Origin: Chlorohelix sp037138995
Lineage (GTDB): Bacteria > Chloroflexota > Chloroflexia > Chloroheliales > Chloroheliaceae
Direction: 5' to 3'
NCBI RefSeq assembly: GCF_037138995.1
Contig: NZ_JBAXHI010000016.1
Coordinates: forward strand, 1 to 64,000
Length of the DNA stretch: 64,000 bases
The translations under genes were made by a program, and so were the position numbers. Position 1 is the first letter of the stretch, and each line of letters opens with the position of its first letter. Shown here in pieces: positions 33,766 through 41,413 of this stretch. The notes under the pieces were generated by a model. That model had not been told where the DNA came from, searched no databases, and saw only the letters and a program-made list of their open reading frames with translations.

Positions 33766-34542
33766 TTAATTAGCGGAAGACTCGCCGCCACTCGCTTCAG
33801 TTTTTGGAGCTTCAGACTCAGGTCTCACTCCATTATCACTTCTGGGAGTGCCTCTACCAGCAGGGCGGTTTCCCCCACCCCTGCGGTCATCACGACGCTG
33901 ACCGCCAGCGCCACCGGGTTTGCCACGACCACCGCCATCCCGGTCTTTTCTGTCACGGCGAGGACCACGATCGCTACCGCTGGAGACAGGCACAAGGATA
34001 CCGAACTTGCGCTCAGGTACTGCCACCTTCTCATCGGTAGGACCAAGACCGAAGGTGCGGAACGGTTTGCTACGCTTGATTTCTTCGTCATTACGCACTT
34101 TCAATTGAGAAAGCGCTAACAAAGTAGCACGCACGGTGTTAACCGGGTTGTTGTTACCCAGCGACTTTGAGAGAATATCCTTGATACCTGCGGCTTCAAG
34201 AACAGCACGTACCCCACCACCCGCGATTACGCCGGTACCCGGAGAAGCTGGTCGCAGCATTACTTTGCTAGCGCCGAACTTCACGGTAATTTCGTGTGGT
34301 ATGGTGGTACCCTCAAGAGGCACTCTGATCAGGTTCTTCTTAGCATCTTCAGCGCCTTTGCGAATGCTATCCGGCACTTCACCGGCTTTACCGATACCCG
34401 CGCCTACATAACCCTGACCATCGCCAACCACTACCATAGAGCTAAAGCTGAAGCGGCGACCACCTTTTACCACTTTAGCTACGCGGTTGATTTGGACCAC
34501 GCGCTCTTCCAAATTCAATTTGCTTGCATCAATTCTTGCCAT
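33766..34542 (-). CDS. rpsE: Small subunit ribosomal protein S5 with long RG-rich tail
   Basis: S5 helps control decoding accuracy and helicase activity at the mRNA entry. Residues 1-170 are a normal S5, with the double-stranded RNA-binding part (RFSFSSMVVVGDGQGYVGAGIGKA) and the GVIAGGGVRAVLEAAGI segment. From about residue 187 to 258 there is a disordered tail rich in Arg, Gly and Asp, then Ser/Glu. Normal S5 ends near 165 residues, so the tail is unusual. Its start has a clear AAGGAG site. Confidence 0.96.
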   Translation of the reverse strand: MARIDASKLNLEERVVQINRVAKVVKGGRRFSFSSMVVVGDGQGYVGAGIGKAGEVPDSIRKGAEDAKKNLIRVPLEGTTIPHEITVKFGASKVMLRPASPGTGVIAGGGVRAVLEAAGIKDILSKSLGNNNPVNTVRATLLALSQLKVRNDEEIKRSKPFRTFGLGPTDEKVAVPERKFGILVPVSSGSDRGPRRDRKDRDGGGRGKPGGAGGQRRDDRRGGGNRPAGRGTPRSDNGVRPESEAPKTEASGGESSAN

Positions 34543-34557
34543 CTGAATTCGCGCTCC

Positions 34558-34929
34558 TTAAAAGTCCAAACCGGCTTCGCGGGCGGCGTCAGCCAGTGCC
34601 TTAATACGCCCGTGATAAAGATAACCGCCACGGTCAAAGACCACTTTGGTAATGCCTTTCTCTTTGGCGCGCTCTGCTACAATCTTTCCAACCAGTTTCG
34701 CCTCATCAGTCTTGTTGATACCGTCCTTAAATTCAGGGCGGGCCTCCTTATCCATCGTACTCGCTGAGACAAGGGTATGACCGATAGAATCATCGATCAC
34801 CTGCGCGTAGATGTGGTTGGCGCTACGGAAGACGTTGAGGCGCGGTCTTTCGGGTGTGCCACTTATCTTGCTGCGCACCCGAATCTGCCGCCGCTGTCGC
34901 GGACTCAAATCTCGTCTAATTCTGCGCAT
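34558..34929 (-). CDS. rplR: Large subunit ribosomal protein L18
   Basis: L18 binds 5S rRNA in the central protuberance. The 123-residue protein has RRQIRVRSKISGTPERPRLNVFRS, HIYAQVIDDSIGHTLVSAST and VVFDRGGYLYHGRIKALADAAREAGLDF, a standard sequence and length. It lies between rplF and rpsE. Confidence 0.97.
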   Translation of the reverse strand: MRRIRRDLSPRQRRQIRVRSKISGTPERPRLNVFRSANHIYAQVIDDSIGHTLVSASTMDKEARPEFKDGINKTDEAKLVGKIVAERAKEKGITKVVFDRGGYLYHGRIKALADAAREAGLDF

Positions 34930-34986
34930 AGTCTTTTACAAGCTCCCTATATTAGGTCAGAGTATCAATACCCTGCACCTGTAGTC

Positions 34987-35538
34987 TTATTTCTTGCCAG
35001 CTTTACCGGCTTTACCAGCCTTGCGGCGAATTACTTCACCGGCTAAGCGAATGCCTTTGCCCTTGTAGGGTTCCGGCGGACGCAACGCCCTGATACGAGC
35101 GGCTTGTGCGCCTACAATTTCTTTATCTATGCCCTGCACCGAGACTTTAGTAGTACCCTCTACTACATATGTAATACCATCGGGGGGCTGTAACTTAGTA
35201 GCATGACTAAAGCCTAGTAATAGCACCAAGTCATTGCCATCTTTGACAGCACGGTAACCTACGCCAGCGATTTCTAAGTCACGACGGTAGCCAGCACTCA
35301 CTCCGACAACCATGTTGTCAAGCAAGGTACGGGTCAAACCATGCATAGCGCGACTTCTGTTGCTATCATCCGGACGTTTTACCTCGATGGTGGCATCGTT
35401 TCGCTCAAAGATAATCGAGGGTTCTAGCTGGCGCGATAATTCGCCTTTAGGTCCCTTGACATGAACGAGGTTGCCTTCCTCAATATTTACCTCTACGCCC
35501 TTGGGAAGGGTTATCGGCTTGCGTCCAATACGCGACAC
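34987..35538 (-). CDS. rplF: Large subunit ribosomal protein L6
   Basis: L6 lies near the factor-binding centre of the 50S subunit. The 183-residue protein has two related domains, the start MSRIGRKPITLPKGVEV, the GVGYRA motif and the PEPYKGKGIRLAGEVIRRKAGK region. The end is a short Lys/Gly/Ala tail with the repeat AGKAGKAGKK. It follows rpsH by 20 bp. Confidence 0.97.
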   Translation of the reverse strand: MSRIGRKPITLPKGVEVNIEEGNLVHVKGPKGELSRQLEPSIIFERNDATIEVKRPDDSNRSRAMHGLTRTLLDNMVVGVSAGYRRDLEIAGVGYRAVKDGNDLVLLLGFSHATKLQPPDGITYVVEGTTKVSVQGIDKEIVGAQAARIRALRPPEPYKGKGIRLAGEVIRRKAGKAGKAGKK

Positions 35539-35558
35539 TTTTCCGTCCTCCTATTTAA

Positions 35559-35972
35559 CTACCAGACGTACGCCAGCACTTCGCCGCCTACTCCAGCACG
35601 CCATGCTTGCCGCCCGGTCATTACACCTTGCGGAGTACTAACTATAGCAATGCCATAGCCATTCATTACTTTTGGAATTTCGCTACGCTTGGCGTATATG
35701 CGCAAACCGGGACGGCTGACGCGCTTTATGCCGGTAATAACTGCTCGTTTAGAGCCACCACTGGCACTGCCGACGTATTTTAATTGTATTTTCAGCAACT
35801 TCATTGCTTCAGTCTGCTCTTCGGAAAAATTCAGGACATAGCCTTCATCCTGCAGAATCTTTGCAATAGATACCTTCAGCTTGCTGCTCGGCATTATTAC
35901 TTCCGAGTGGCGAGCCGAGGATGCGTTCCTGATTCGGGTCAACATGTCCGCAATCGGATCGGTTACGTTCAT
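35559..35972 (-). CDS. rpsH: Small subunit ribosomal protein S8
   Basis: S8 is a primary 16S rRNA-binding protein and, in many bacteria, the translational repressor of the spc operon. The 137-residue sequence begins MNVTDPIADMLTRIRNA and includes GIKRVSRPGLRIYAKRSEIPKVMNGYGIAIVSTPQG. It follows rpsN by 81 bp. Confidence 0.97.
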   Translation of the reverse strand: MNVTDPIADMLTRIRNASSARHSEVIMPSSKLKVSIAKILQDEGYVLNFSEEQTEAMKLLKIQLKYVGSASGGSKRAVITGIKRVSRPGLRIYAKRSEIPKVMNGYGIAIVSTPQGVMTGRQAWRAGVGGEVLAYVW

Positions 35973-36053
35973 CTATAAACTCCCCTTAAAAGCCTTCTCT
36001 CAGCGGGACTTTCTGCCCAACACTGTTATCTCGAGGCGGTCTTTGCTCTTACG

Positions 36054-36239
36054 CTACCAGCTTGATTTCTTGACACCGGGTAAAACGCCTTTCAGAGCGT
36101 TTTCGCGGAAGCAAATGCGGCACATCCCGAATTTTCGCATATAGGCGCGGGAACGTCCGCAAATCTTGCAGCGATTATAACCCTGGACCTTGAACTTCGG
36201 CTTGCGTTGAGACTTAACAACCATTGATTCTTTTGCCAT
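36054..36239 (-). CDS. rpsN: Small subunit ribosomal protein S14 (type Z, zinc-binding)
   Basis: S14 stabilises the 30S head. This is the short zinc form of 61 residues with two CxxC pairs (CKIC and CRIC) and the family's GRSRAYMRKFGMCRICFRE. The zinc-free longer form was not seen. It lies between rplE and rpsH. Confidence 0.97.
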   Translation of the reverse strand: MAKESMVVKSQRKPKFKVQGYNRCKICGRSRAYMRKFGMCRICFRENALKGVLPGVKKSSW

Positions 36240-36259
36240 CTTGTCCGGTTTCCTTCTGC

Positions 36260-36940
36260 TTATGATCTGCGGAACGGCATACCCAGAAGCCCAAGCAGCT
36301 TCTGACCTTCTTCGTCGTTCTTGGCAGAGGTAACTATCGTCACCTCCATACCGCGCAGTTTATCAACTTTATCGTAATCAATCTCCGGGAAGATGATTTG
36401 TTCCTTCAAACCCAGAGTATAATTTCCGTGTCCATCAAATGACTTGGTAGGTACTCCAGTAAAGTCACGGACACGAGCAAGCGCTATGTTCATAAGGCGA
36501 TCGAGGAATTCGTACATTCGATCCCCACGTAATGTAACGCTTACGCCTATAGGCATTCCTTCTCTTAACTTGAAGGCAGCAATGCTTTTCTTGGCGCGGT
36601 TCACAATTGGTTTCTGCCCAACTATCGCGGTAAGGTCACTTACTGCGGCATCCAACGCTTTAGCATTGGCAATGGCTTCACCCAAACCCATGTTGATTAT
36701 TACTTTGTTAACTCTAGGAACCTGCATTGCATTCTGGAAGTTAAATTCCTTCATCAATGCCGGTATAACTTCTGCTAGGTATTTAGTTTTGAGATTAGGT
36801 ACTTGCGCTGCATGACCTATTGCTTTCTCTACTGTAACACCTTTTGGGGCGCCTTTGGAAGATGCCGACTGGGATTGTTGCTGTTGCGGCTTTCCTCCCT
36901 TTGACGGTTGCTTACCCCCTGCTTTGCCTTTATCTGCCAC
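36260..36940 (-). CDS. rplE: Large subunit ribosomal protein L5 with N-terminal extension
   Basis: L5 binds 5S rRNA and contacts P-site tRNA. From about residue 45 onward it is a normal L5 (ALMKEFNFQNAMQVPRVNKVIINMGLGEA, GMPIGVSVTLRGDRMYEFLDRL). The first 45 residues are an extra low-complexity stretch rich in Lys, Gly, Gln and Ser (KAGGKQPSKGGKPQQQQSQ). The frame's GTG at 36940 has AAGGAG 12 bases upstream. No better internal start with a site was found, so the extension is probably translated. Confidence 0.95.
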   Translation of the reverse strand: MADKGKAGGKQPSKGGKPQQQQSQSASSKGAPKGVTVEKAIGHAAQVPNLKTKYLAEVIPALMKEFNFQNAMQVPRVNKVIINMGLGEAIANAKALDAAVSDLTAIVGQKPIVNRAKKSIAAFKLREGMPIGVSVTLRGDRMYEFLDRLMNIALARVRDFTGVPTKSFDGHGNYTLGLKEQIIFPEIDYDKVDKLRGMEVTIVTSAKNDEEGQKLLGLLGMPFRRS

Positions 36941-37092
36941 TTAACTGTACGCTCCTTCCCGCTCCAAACCTATTCGGGTAACCTTGGCGGCCCCCGTTGA
37001 CCTGCCACCTTACCCGTACCGGGCAGTGAAGGGCAGCGGTCTTTGTGCGGGCTAATAATTGTTCCAGTTTAATTTTTAAGTTAGTTCCCCGC
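36941..37092. other. GC-rich spacer with inverted and direct repeats between rplX and rplE
   Basis: The 152-bp gap is long for this operon. GGGTAA (36976-36981) pairs with TTACCC (37010-37015) around a GC-rich centre, and GGGCAG occurs twice at 37021-37036. It may be an inserted palindromic element or a regulatory leader. I see no gene in it. Confidence 0.4.
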
Positions 37093-37443
37093 TTACTCAG
37101 CGGTATGTCTGACCCAACCGGTTGAATCCGGGATAGTTGCTCCGCAATCAGGGTTTTTGCAGAAACGAACTTTCTCGTTATTTTCTTCACGGAAGCCTAT
37201 TCGCACTGCCTCATTGCAACTCGGGCAAACCAGCATTACATTGCTAACTTGCAGAGGTGCTTCTACTTCCACAATACCAGTTTGACGTATCTGGGAGCGG
37301 GCTTTGATATGGCGTTTTACTATATTAACGCCTTCCACGATTACCTTATTACTTTCAGGCAATACGCGTTTTACCTTGCCTCGTTTCTGTTTATATTTCC
37401 CGGTGATTACCTGTACCGTATCACCCTTCCGCACTTTTGCCAT
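37093..37443 (-). CDS. rplX: Large subunit ribosomal protein L24
   Basis: L24 is one of the two assembly-initiating 50S proteins. The 116-residue product has the KOW motif (VRKGDTVQVITGKYKQKRGKV) and then the usual VNIVKRHIK. The C-terminal half carries four cysteines (CPSC and C-x4-C), which may bind zinc. It follows rplN by 31 bp. Confidence 0.96.
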   Translation of the reverse strand: MAKVRKGDTVQVITGKYKQKRGKVKRVLPESNKVIVEGVNIVKRHIKARSQIRQTGIVEVEAPLQVSNVMLVCPSCNEAVRIGFREENNEKVRFCKNPDCGATIPDSTGWVRHTAE

Positions 37444-37474
37444 TTCCGTTACTCCGTTTATCCCTAGATACGCT

Positions 37475-37846
37475 TTATAATACTTCTGGCGCTAGGGAGA
37501 CTATTCGCATAAATTGTTTCTCGCGCAACTCACGCGCGACAGGCCCGAATATACGAGTGCCAGTCGGGTTATTGGTAGCAGGGTTTATAAGCACCGCTGC
37601 ATTGTCATCGAAGCGGATATAGCTGCCATCTGGACGGCGGTATTCTTTTCTAGTGCGAACCACTACAGCAGTTACCACCTGACCCTTTTTGACCTGACCA
37701 CCGGGCGAAGCCGATTTTATGGCGCAAACTATAATGTCGCCTATACCCGCATAGCGACGGCTGCTGCCACCCATCACCCGGATGCACATAACTTCTTTTG
37801 CTCCGGTGTTGTCGGCGACCTTGAGACGAGTAGTAGGCTGTATCAC
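37475..37846 (-). CDS. rplN: Large subunit ribosomal protein L14
   Basis: L14 lies at the subunit interface. The 123-residue product starts at a GTG (37844-37846) as MIQPTTRLKVADNTGAKEV, with GAGG seven or eight bases upstream. An upstream in-frame ATG would add 22 foreign residues and is rejected. GTG overlaps the rpsQ stop as GTGA, so the genes are translationally coupled. The C-terminal RLREKQFMRIVSLAPEVL is typical. Confidence 0.96.
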   Translation of the reverse strand: MIQPTTRLKVADNTGAKEVMCIRVMGGSSRRYAGIGDIIVCAIKSASPGGQVKKGQVVTAVVVRTRKEYRRPDGSYIRFDDNAAVLINPATNNPTGTRIFGPVARELREKQFMRIVSLAPEVL

Positions 37847-38154
37847 AGGGCAACTCCTCTTTCGATTATCTCTACCAGCGTGAAGCGTTTTTCCTTGCTG
37901 ATAGGTCGGCACTCTTCAATTCGTACCACATCGCCCAACTTTGCAGTGTTTTCTTCGTCATGCGCCTTAAATTTGGTATGACGACGAATAGCCTTCTTAT
38001 ACAACTTATGTTTCTTAAGATATTCAACTTCTACCACGATGGTTTTATCCATCTTGGTACTCACTACCTTGCCGACCTTAACGGTACGCACTTTTTTCGG
38101 CTCGGTAGCGGCAGAAGCTGTCTCTTTAATTTGTTCCAGATTTTCAGCCATCAT
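37843..38154 (-). CDS. rpsQ: Small subunit ribosomal protein S17
   Basis: S17 is a primary 16S rRNA binder. The 103-residue sequence has VGKVVSTKMDKTIVVEVEYLKKHKLYKK and GDVVRIEECRPISKEKRFTLVEIIE. The N terminus carries about 20 extra residues relative to the shortest forms. Its stop overlaps the rplN GTG start. Confidence 0.97.
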   Translation of the reverse strand: MMAENLEQIKETASAATEPKKVRTVKVGKVVSTKMDKTIVVEVEYLKKHKLYKKAIRRHTKFKAHDEENTAKLGDVVRIEECRPISKEKRFTLVEIIERGVAL

Positions 38155-38184
38155 TTCGTTCCTTAAAATTCAACTACCAGCCTG

Positions 38185-38391
38185 TTATTGCGCCACCAGA
38201 TTATGCAACTCGCGCTCCCGCTGAATTGTCTTGATGCGGGCGATTTTTTTCTTAACCTGACCAAAACGCGCCGGGCTGGGATTCTTGTAAGCAGCCAACT
38301 GAAAGCGCAGGTTAAAGAGTTCTTTATTCAGGTCTTGGACTTGCTCTTCAAGCTGCTCATCATTCAAGGCGCGTAGTTCATTAATTCTCAT
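38185..38391 (-). CDS. rpmC: Large subunit ribosomal protein L29
   Basis: L29 is a small helical protein by the exit tunnel. The 68 residues show ELRALNDEQLEEQVQDLNKEL, FNLRFQLAAYKNPS and the IKTIQRERE ending typical of L29. It follows rplP by six bases. Confidence 0.97.
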   Translation of the reverse strand: MRINELRALNDEQLEEQVQDLNKELFNLRFQLAAYKNPSPARFGQVKKKIARIKTIQRERELHNLVAQ

Positions 38392-38397
38392 CTTTAA

Positions 38398-38886
38398 CTA
38401 CTCCTCGCCCTCTCCGGCTTCAGCATTATCTTCCACCAATTCCACTTCTTCTTCCGCGGCAATGCCGGGTTTGGGAGCAGTTAGGCGGTCAACGAACTTG
38501 GTTCGTATAGACAATTTATGACCAGCAAGGCGCATAGCCTCTTCCGCCAAGTCACGGCGAACGCCGCCAATTTCAAATAAAACTCTACCGGGCTTAACTA
38601 CTGCCACCCAATGATCGGGTGCGCCCTTACCGCTACCCATACGGGTTTCGGCAGGTTTGGCGGTTACAGGCTTATCCGGGAAAATACGTATCCAGATTTG
38701 TCCGCCGCGCTTCACATAGCGAGTAATGGCACGCCGAGTTGCCTCGATTTGGCGGCTATCAACCCATCCCGGTTCAAGAGCCATCAAGCCAAACTCGCCG
38801 AAGGCTATGAAATTACCGCGGGTTGCTTTGCCTGTCATTCTCCCGCGATGTTGCTTGCGGTATTTGGTTCGTTTAGGCATTAACAT
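38398..38886 (-). CDS. rplP: Large subunit ribosomal protein L16 with acidic tail
   Basis: L16 lies by the A-site tRNA elbow. The 162-residue product begins MLMPKRTKYRKQHRGRM and has RGGQIWIRIFPDKPVTAKPAETRMGSGKG. The last 25 residues are an acidic extension (AEEEVELVEDNAEAGEGEE) not present in typical 137-147-residue L16. It overlaps none of its neighbours and lies six bases after rpsC. Confidence 0.96.
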   Translation of the reverse strand: MLMPKRTKYRKQHRGRMTGKATRGNFIAFGEFGLMALEPGWVDSRQIEATRRAITRYVKRGGQIWIRIFPDKPVTAKPAETRMGSGKGAPDHWVAVVKPGRVLFEIGGVRRDLAEEAMRLAGHKLSIRTKFVDRLTAPKPGIAAEEEVELVEDNAEAGEGEE

Positions 38887-38892
38887 GGCACA

Positions 38893-39570
38893 TTACTCCT
38901 CCGCGCTGGCTTGAACCGGCATCAGGTTCACTTTCTTCATCTGGCCCGGCAGTACATCACCCTTGTAAATCCACACTTTTACGCCGATGCGTCCGTAAGT
39001 GGTAAAAGCGTGTACCAAGCCGTAATCAATATCGGCACGGATAGTTTGAAGCGGGATTCGCCCATCCTTTTCCATTGCGTTTCGCGCCATTTCAGCGCCT
39101 GCCAAACGACCGCTGCACTTGATTTTGATGCCTTTAGCACCCAAACGCATAGCACGGGTAACCGATTGCTTCATGGCACGTTTGTAATTCACGCGCTTTT
39201 CGATTTGTTCAGCGATACTCTCTGCTACCAGATAGGCATCGAGTTCAGGCTGGCGAATCTCTTCGATATTGAGCTTCACCTTCTTACCCGTCATGTCCTC
39301 GATTTCTTTCTTAAGCTGATCTACCGCTTGCCCACTCTTTCCGATAACAATGCCGGGCTTGGCAGTATGCAACGTGATTTCGAGGTTAGTCGAACTTCGC
39401 TGAATTTCGATTTTGCTCAAAGCCGCTGCCTTCAGACGACCGAAAATAATCTTCCGCAGCTTAATATCTTCATGCAGTAAGTTGGTATATTCCTTTTCAG
39501 CGAACCAACGGCTCTGCCAGTCTTTCGTTACGCCCAGCCGGAAGCCGATAGGATTAACTTTGCGTCCCAA
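38893..39570 (-). CDS. rpsC: Small subunit ribosomal protein S3
   Basis: S3 forms part of the mRNA entry tunnel. The 225-residue protein has GRKVNPIGFRLGVTKDW at the start, the KH domain around KPGIVIGKSGQAVDQLKKEIE, and the C-terminal domain with AKGIKIKCSGRLAGAEMAR. Standard for the family. Its start directly abuts the rplV stop. Confidence 0.97.
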   Translation of the reverse strand: MGRKVNPIGFRLGVTKDWQSRWFAEKEYTNLLHEDIKLRKIIFGRLKAAALSKIEIQRSSTNLEITLHTAKPGIVIGKSGQAVDQLKKEIEDMTGKKVKLNIEEIRQPELDAYLVAESIAEQIEKRVNYKRAMKQSVTRAMRLGAKGIKIKCSGRLAGAEMARNAMEKDGRIPLQTIRADIDYGLVHAFTTYGRIGVKVWIYKGDVLPGQMKKVNLMPVQASAEE

Positions 39571-39912
39571 TTATTCCTCCTCTCGCTCTTCTACCGTAAC
39601 TGTGATGTGGCTTAACCGCTTTACGACTCGGTCAGCGCGCCCTCGCGCTCTGGCATGAATACGCTTGAGACGGGAGCCTTCATTCGCCATGATGGCTTTG
39701 ATATACAATTTCTCTGGCGACATAAGAAGGTTATTTTCGGCATTTGCTCTGGCACTTTGCAGTACCGCTGCTACATCTCGTGCCGAATGCTGCGGTAAAT
39801 GCTTTAATATTGCCAGCGCATCATCTACCTTCTTACCCCTAATAAGATTCACCACCAAGCGTACCTTGCGAGGCGAGTGATGAACGGATTTTACTGTAGC
39901 GCTTACTTCCAT
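39571..39912 (-). CDS. rplV: Large subunit ribosomal protein L22
   Basis: L22 extends a hairpin into the peptide exit tunnel. The 113-residue protein has SVHHSPRKVRLVVNLIRGKKVDDAL and the hairpin region RLKRIHARARGRADRVVKRLSHITV. It follows rpsS by eight bases. Confidence 0.97.
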   Translation of the reverse strand: MEVSATVKSVHHSPRKVRLVVNLIRGKKVDDALAILKHLPQHSARDVAAVLQSARANAENNLLMSPEKLYIKAIMANEGSRLKRIHARARGRADRVVKRLSHITVTVEEREEE

Positions 39913-39920
39913 TTCCTCAC

Positions 39921-40202
39921 CTACCGCCCTTTCGCTTTCTTCTCGTCACCTGCGTGACCCCGGAAATTGCGGGTTGGCGAAAATTCGCCTAACTTGTGAC
40001 CCACCATATTTTCGGTTATATAAACCGGTACATGGCGACGACCATCATACACTCCGATGGTATGACCTAACATCTGAGGGAAGATAGTGCTACTTCGTGA
40101 CCAAGTCTTCAGCACTTTTTTCTGCCCTGCAGCGTTCAATCCTTCTATCTTAGCCAGCAACCGCTCTTGGATAAACGGTCCCTTTTTTAATGACCTCGAC
40201 AT
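39921..40202 (-). CDS. rpsS: Small subunit ribosomal protein S19
   Basis: S19 sits in the 30S head near S13. The 93-residue sequence begins MSRSLKKGPFI and has the TWSRSSTIFPQMLGHTIGVYDGR and MVGHKLGEFSPTRNFRGHAG blocks of the family. Confidence 0.97.
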   Translation of the reverse strand: MSRSLKKGPFIQERLLAKIEGLNAAGQKKVLKTWSRSSTIFPQMLGHTIGVYDGRRHVPVYITENMVGHKLGEFSPTRNFRGHAGDEKKAKGR

Positions 40203-40227
40203 CTTTCCTCCACCAAATCACTTGTTT

Positions 40228-40255
40228 CCCCCCTTCCCCTATTGGAAAAGGGGGG
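40228..40255. repeat. Palindromic element between rplB and rpsS
   Basis: CCCCCCTTCCCC (40228-40239) pairs with GGAAAAGGGGGG (40244-40255), allowing wobbles, within the 77-bp rplB-rpsS gap. Such C/G-run hairpins look like dispersed REP-like repeats; copies elsewhere in the genome are assumed, not seen. Confidence 0.55.
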
Positions 40256-40279
40256 ACGGGGATTAGGTTAATCCTTACC

Positions 40280-41107
40280 TTACTTAGTTCTGCGCCGTAT
40301 AATAAAGCGGTTTGTACGCTTGTTGTTACGGGTGCGATAACCCATTGCCGGTTTACCCCACGGAGTCTTGGGATGTTTCAAACCAATCGGTGCGCGACCC
40401 TCACCACCACCATGGGGATGGTCTCTCGGGTTCATTACCGAACCGCGCACGGTAGGACGGATGCCCTTCCAGCGAGATTTACCTGCCTTAGCCCAACGCT
40501 CGTTTTCGTGGTCAAGGTTGCCTACCTGTCCGATGGTTGCCATACATTCGATTCGCACCAATCGGAATTCACCACTAGGCATACGCAGAGTAGCATACTT
40601 GCCCTCTTTCGCCATAAGTTGCGCCACCGTACCGGCTGAACGCACTACTTGACCGCCATGCCCAGCGTACAATTCAACGTTGTGAATCTGAGTACCGAGC
40701 GGTATATTCTTTAGCGGTAGGGAGTTCCCCACGCGAATTTCAGCTTCAGGCCCACTCTTTACGTTATCGCCCACTTTCAAACCATGTGGCGCTAGTATAT
40801 AGCGTACCTCACCGTCAGAGTAGCGCAACAACGCTATTCGGCATGAACGGTTTGGATCGTACTCTATCGCTATTACCTTTGCAGCCACTCCAAACTTGTC
40901 GCGTTTGAAATCTATAATGCGGTAGCGACGTTTATGACCACCACCTTGGTGGCGTACTGTAATACGACCTTGATTATTGCGCCCAGCCTTACTCTTAAGA
41001 ATGATTGTGAGCTTCTTTTCGGGCTTATGTTTGGTAATATCCGAGTAATCGCTGATTGCGCGACCCCGGCTACCGGGCGATGTAGGCTTAAACTTTTTTA
41101 TTGGCAT
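40280..41107 (-). CDS. rplB: Large subunit ribosomal protein L2
   Basis: L2 is needed for subunit association and the peptidyl-transferase region. The 275-residue product has the N-terminal PIKKFKPTSPGSRGRAISDYSDIT, RNNQGRITVRHQGGGHKRRYRIIDF and the C-terminal PHGGGEGRAPIGLKHPKTPWG with the conserved His. Length is standard. The rpsS gap contains a palindromic repeat. Confidence 0.98.
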   Translation of the reverse strand: MPIKKFKPTSPGSRGRAISDYSDITKHKPEKKLTIILKSKAGRNNQGRITVRHQGGGHKRRYRIIDFKRDKFGVAAKVIAIEYDPNRSCRIALLRYSDGEVRYILAPHGLKVGDNVKSGPEAEIRVGNSLPLKNIPLGTQIHNVELYAGHGGQVVRSAGTVAQLMAKEGKYATLRMPSGEFRLVRIECMATIGQVGNLDHENERWAKAGKSRWKGIRPTVRGSVMNPRDHPHGGGEGRAPIGLKHPKTPWGKPAMGYRTRNNKRTNRFIIRRRTK

Positions 41108-41109
41108 TT

Positions 41110-41394
41110 TTACGCTACCTCAAAAACTTCTATCCTGTCGCCGGGCTTCAAGCGCACGATTGCCTTCTTGCCCGTGTTGGTGTAGCCTTGGATGCGCCCG
41201 CGCTGGCGCTGTTTTCGGTGCATGTGCATCGTGTTCACGCTGATCACTTCCACGCTGAAAATCTTTTCAACTGCTTCTTTGATCTGCACCTTGTTAGCGC
41301 GTATATCTACCTCAAATGTGTAGATGCCCTCTGCGGCTTTATCATTAGCGCGTTCGGTAATCAGAGGGCGCTTGATAATTCCATACATATCCAT
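41110..41394 (-). CDS. rplW: Large subunit ribosomal protein L23
   Basis: L23 at the exit tunnel docks signal recognition particle and trigger factor. The 94-residue protein begins MDMYGIIKRPLITERAND and includes the loop HRKQRQRGRIQGYTNTGKKAIVRLKPGD. It ends two bases before rplB. Confidence 0.97.
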   Translation of the reverse strand: MDMYGIIKRPLITERANDKAAEGIYTFEVDIRANKVQIKEAVEKIFSVEVISVNTMHMHRKQRQRGRIQGYTNTGKKAIVRLKPGDRIEVFEVA

Positions 41395-41413
41395 AGCTTA
41401 TCTCCGCCGCCCT

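Noticed and set aside
37847..37912. Longer rplN frame starting inside rpsQ
   Set aside because: L14 begins MIQP at the GTG that overlaps the rpsQ stop; the extra residues come from rpsQ in another frame.
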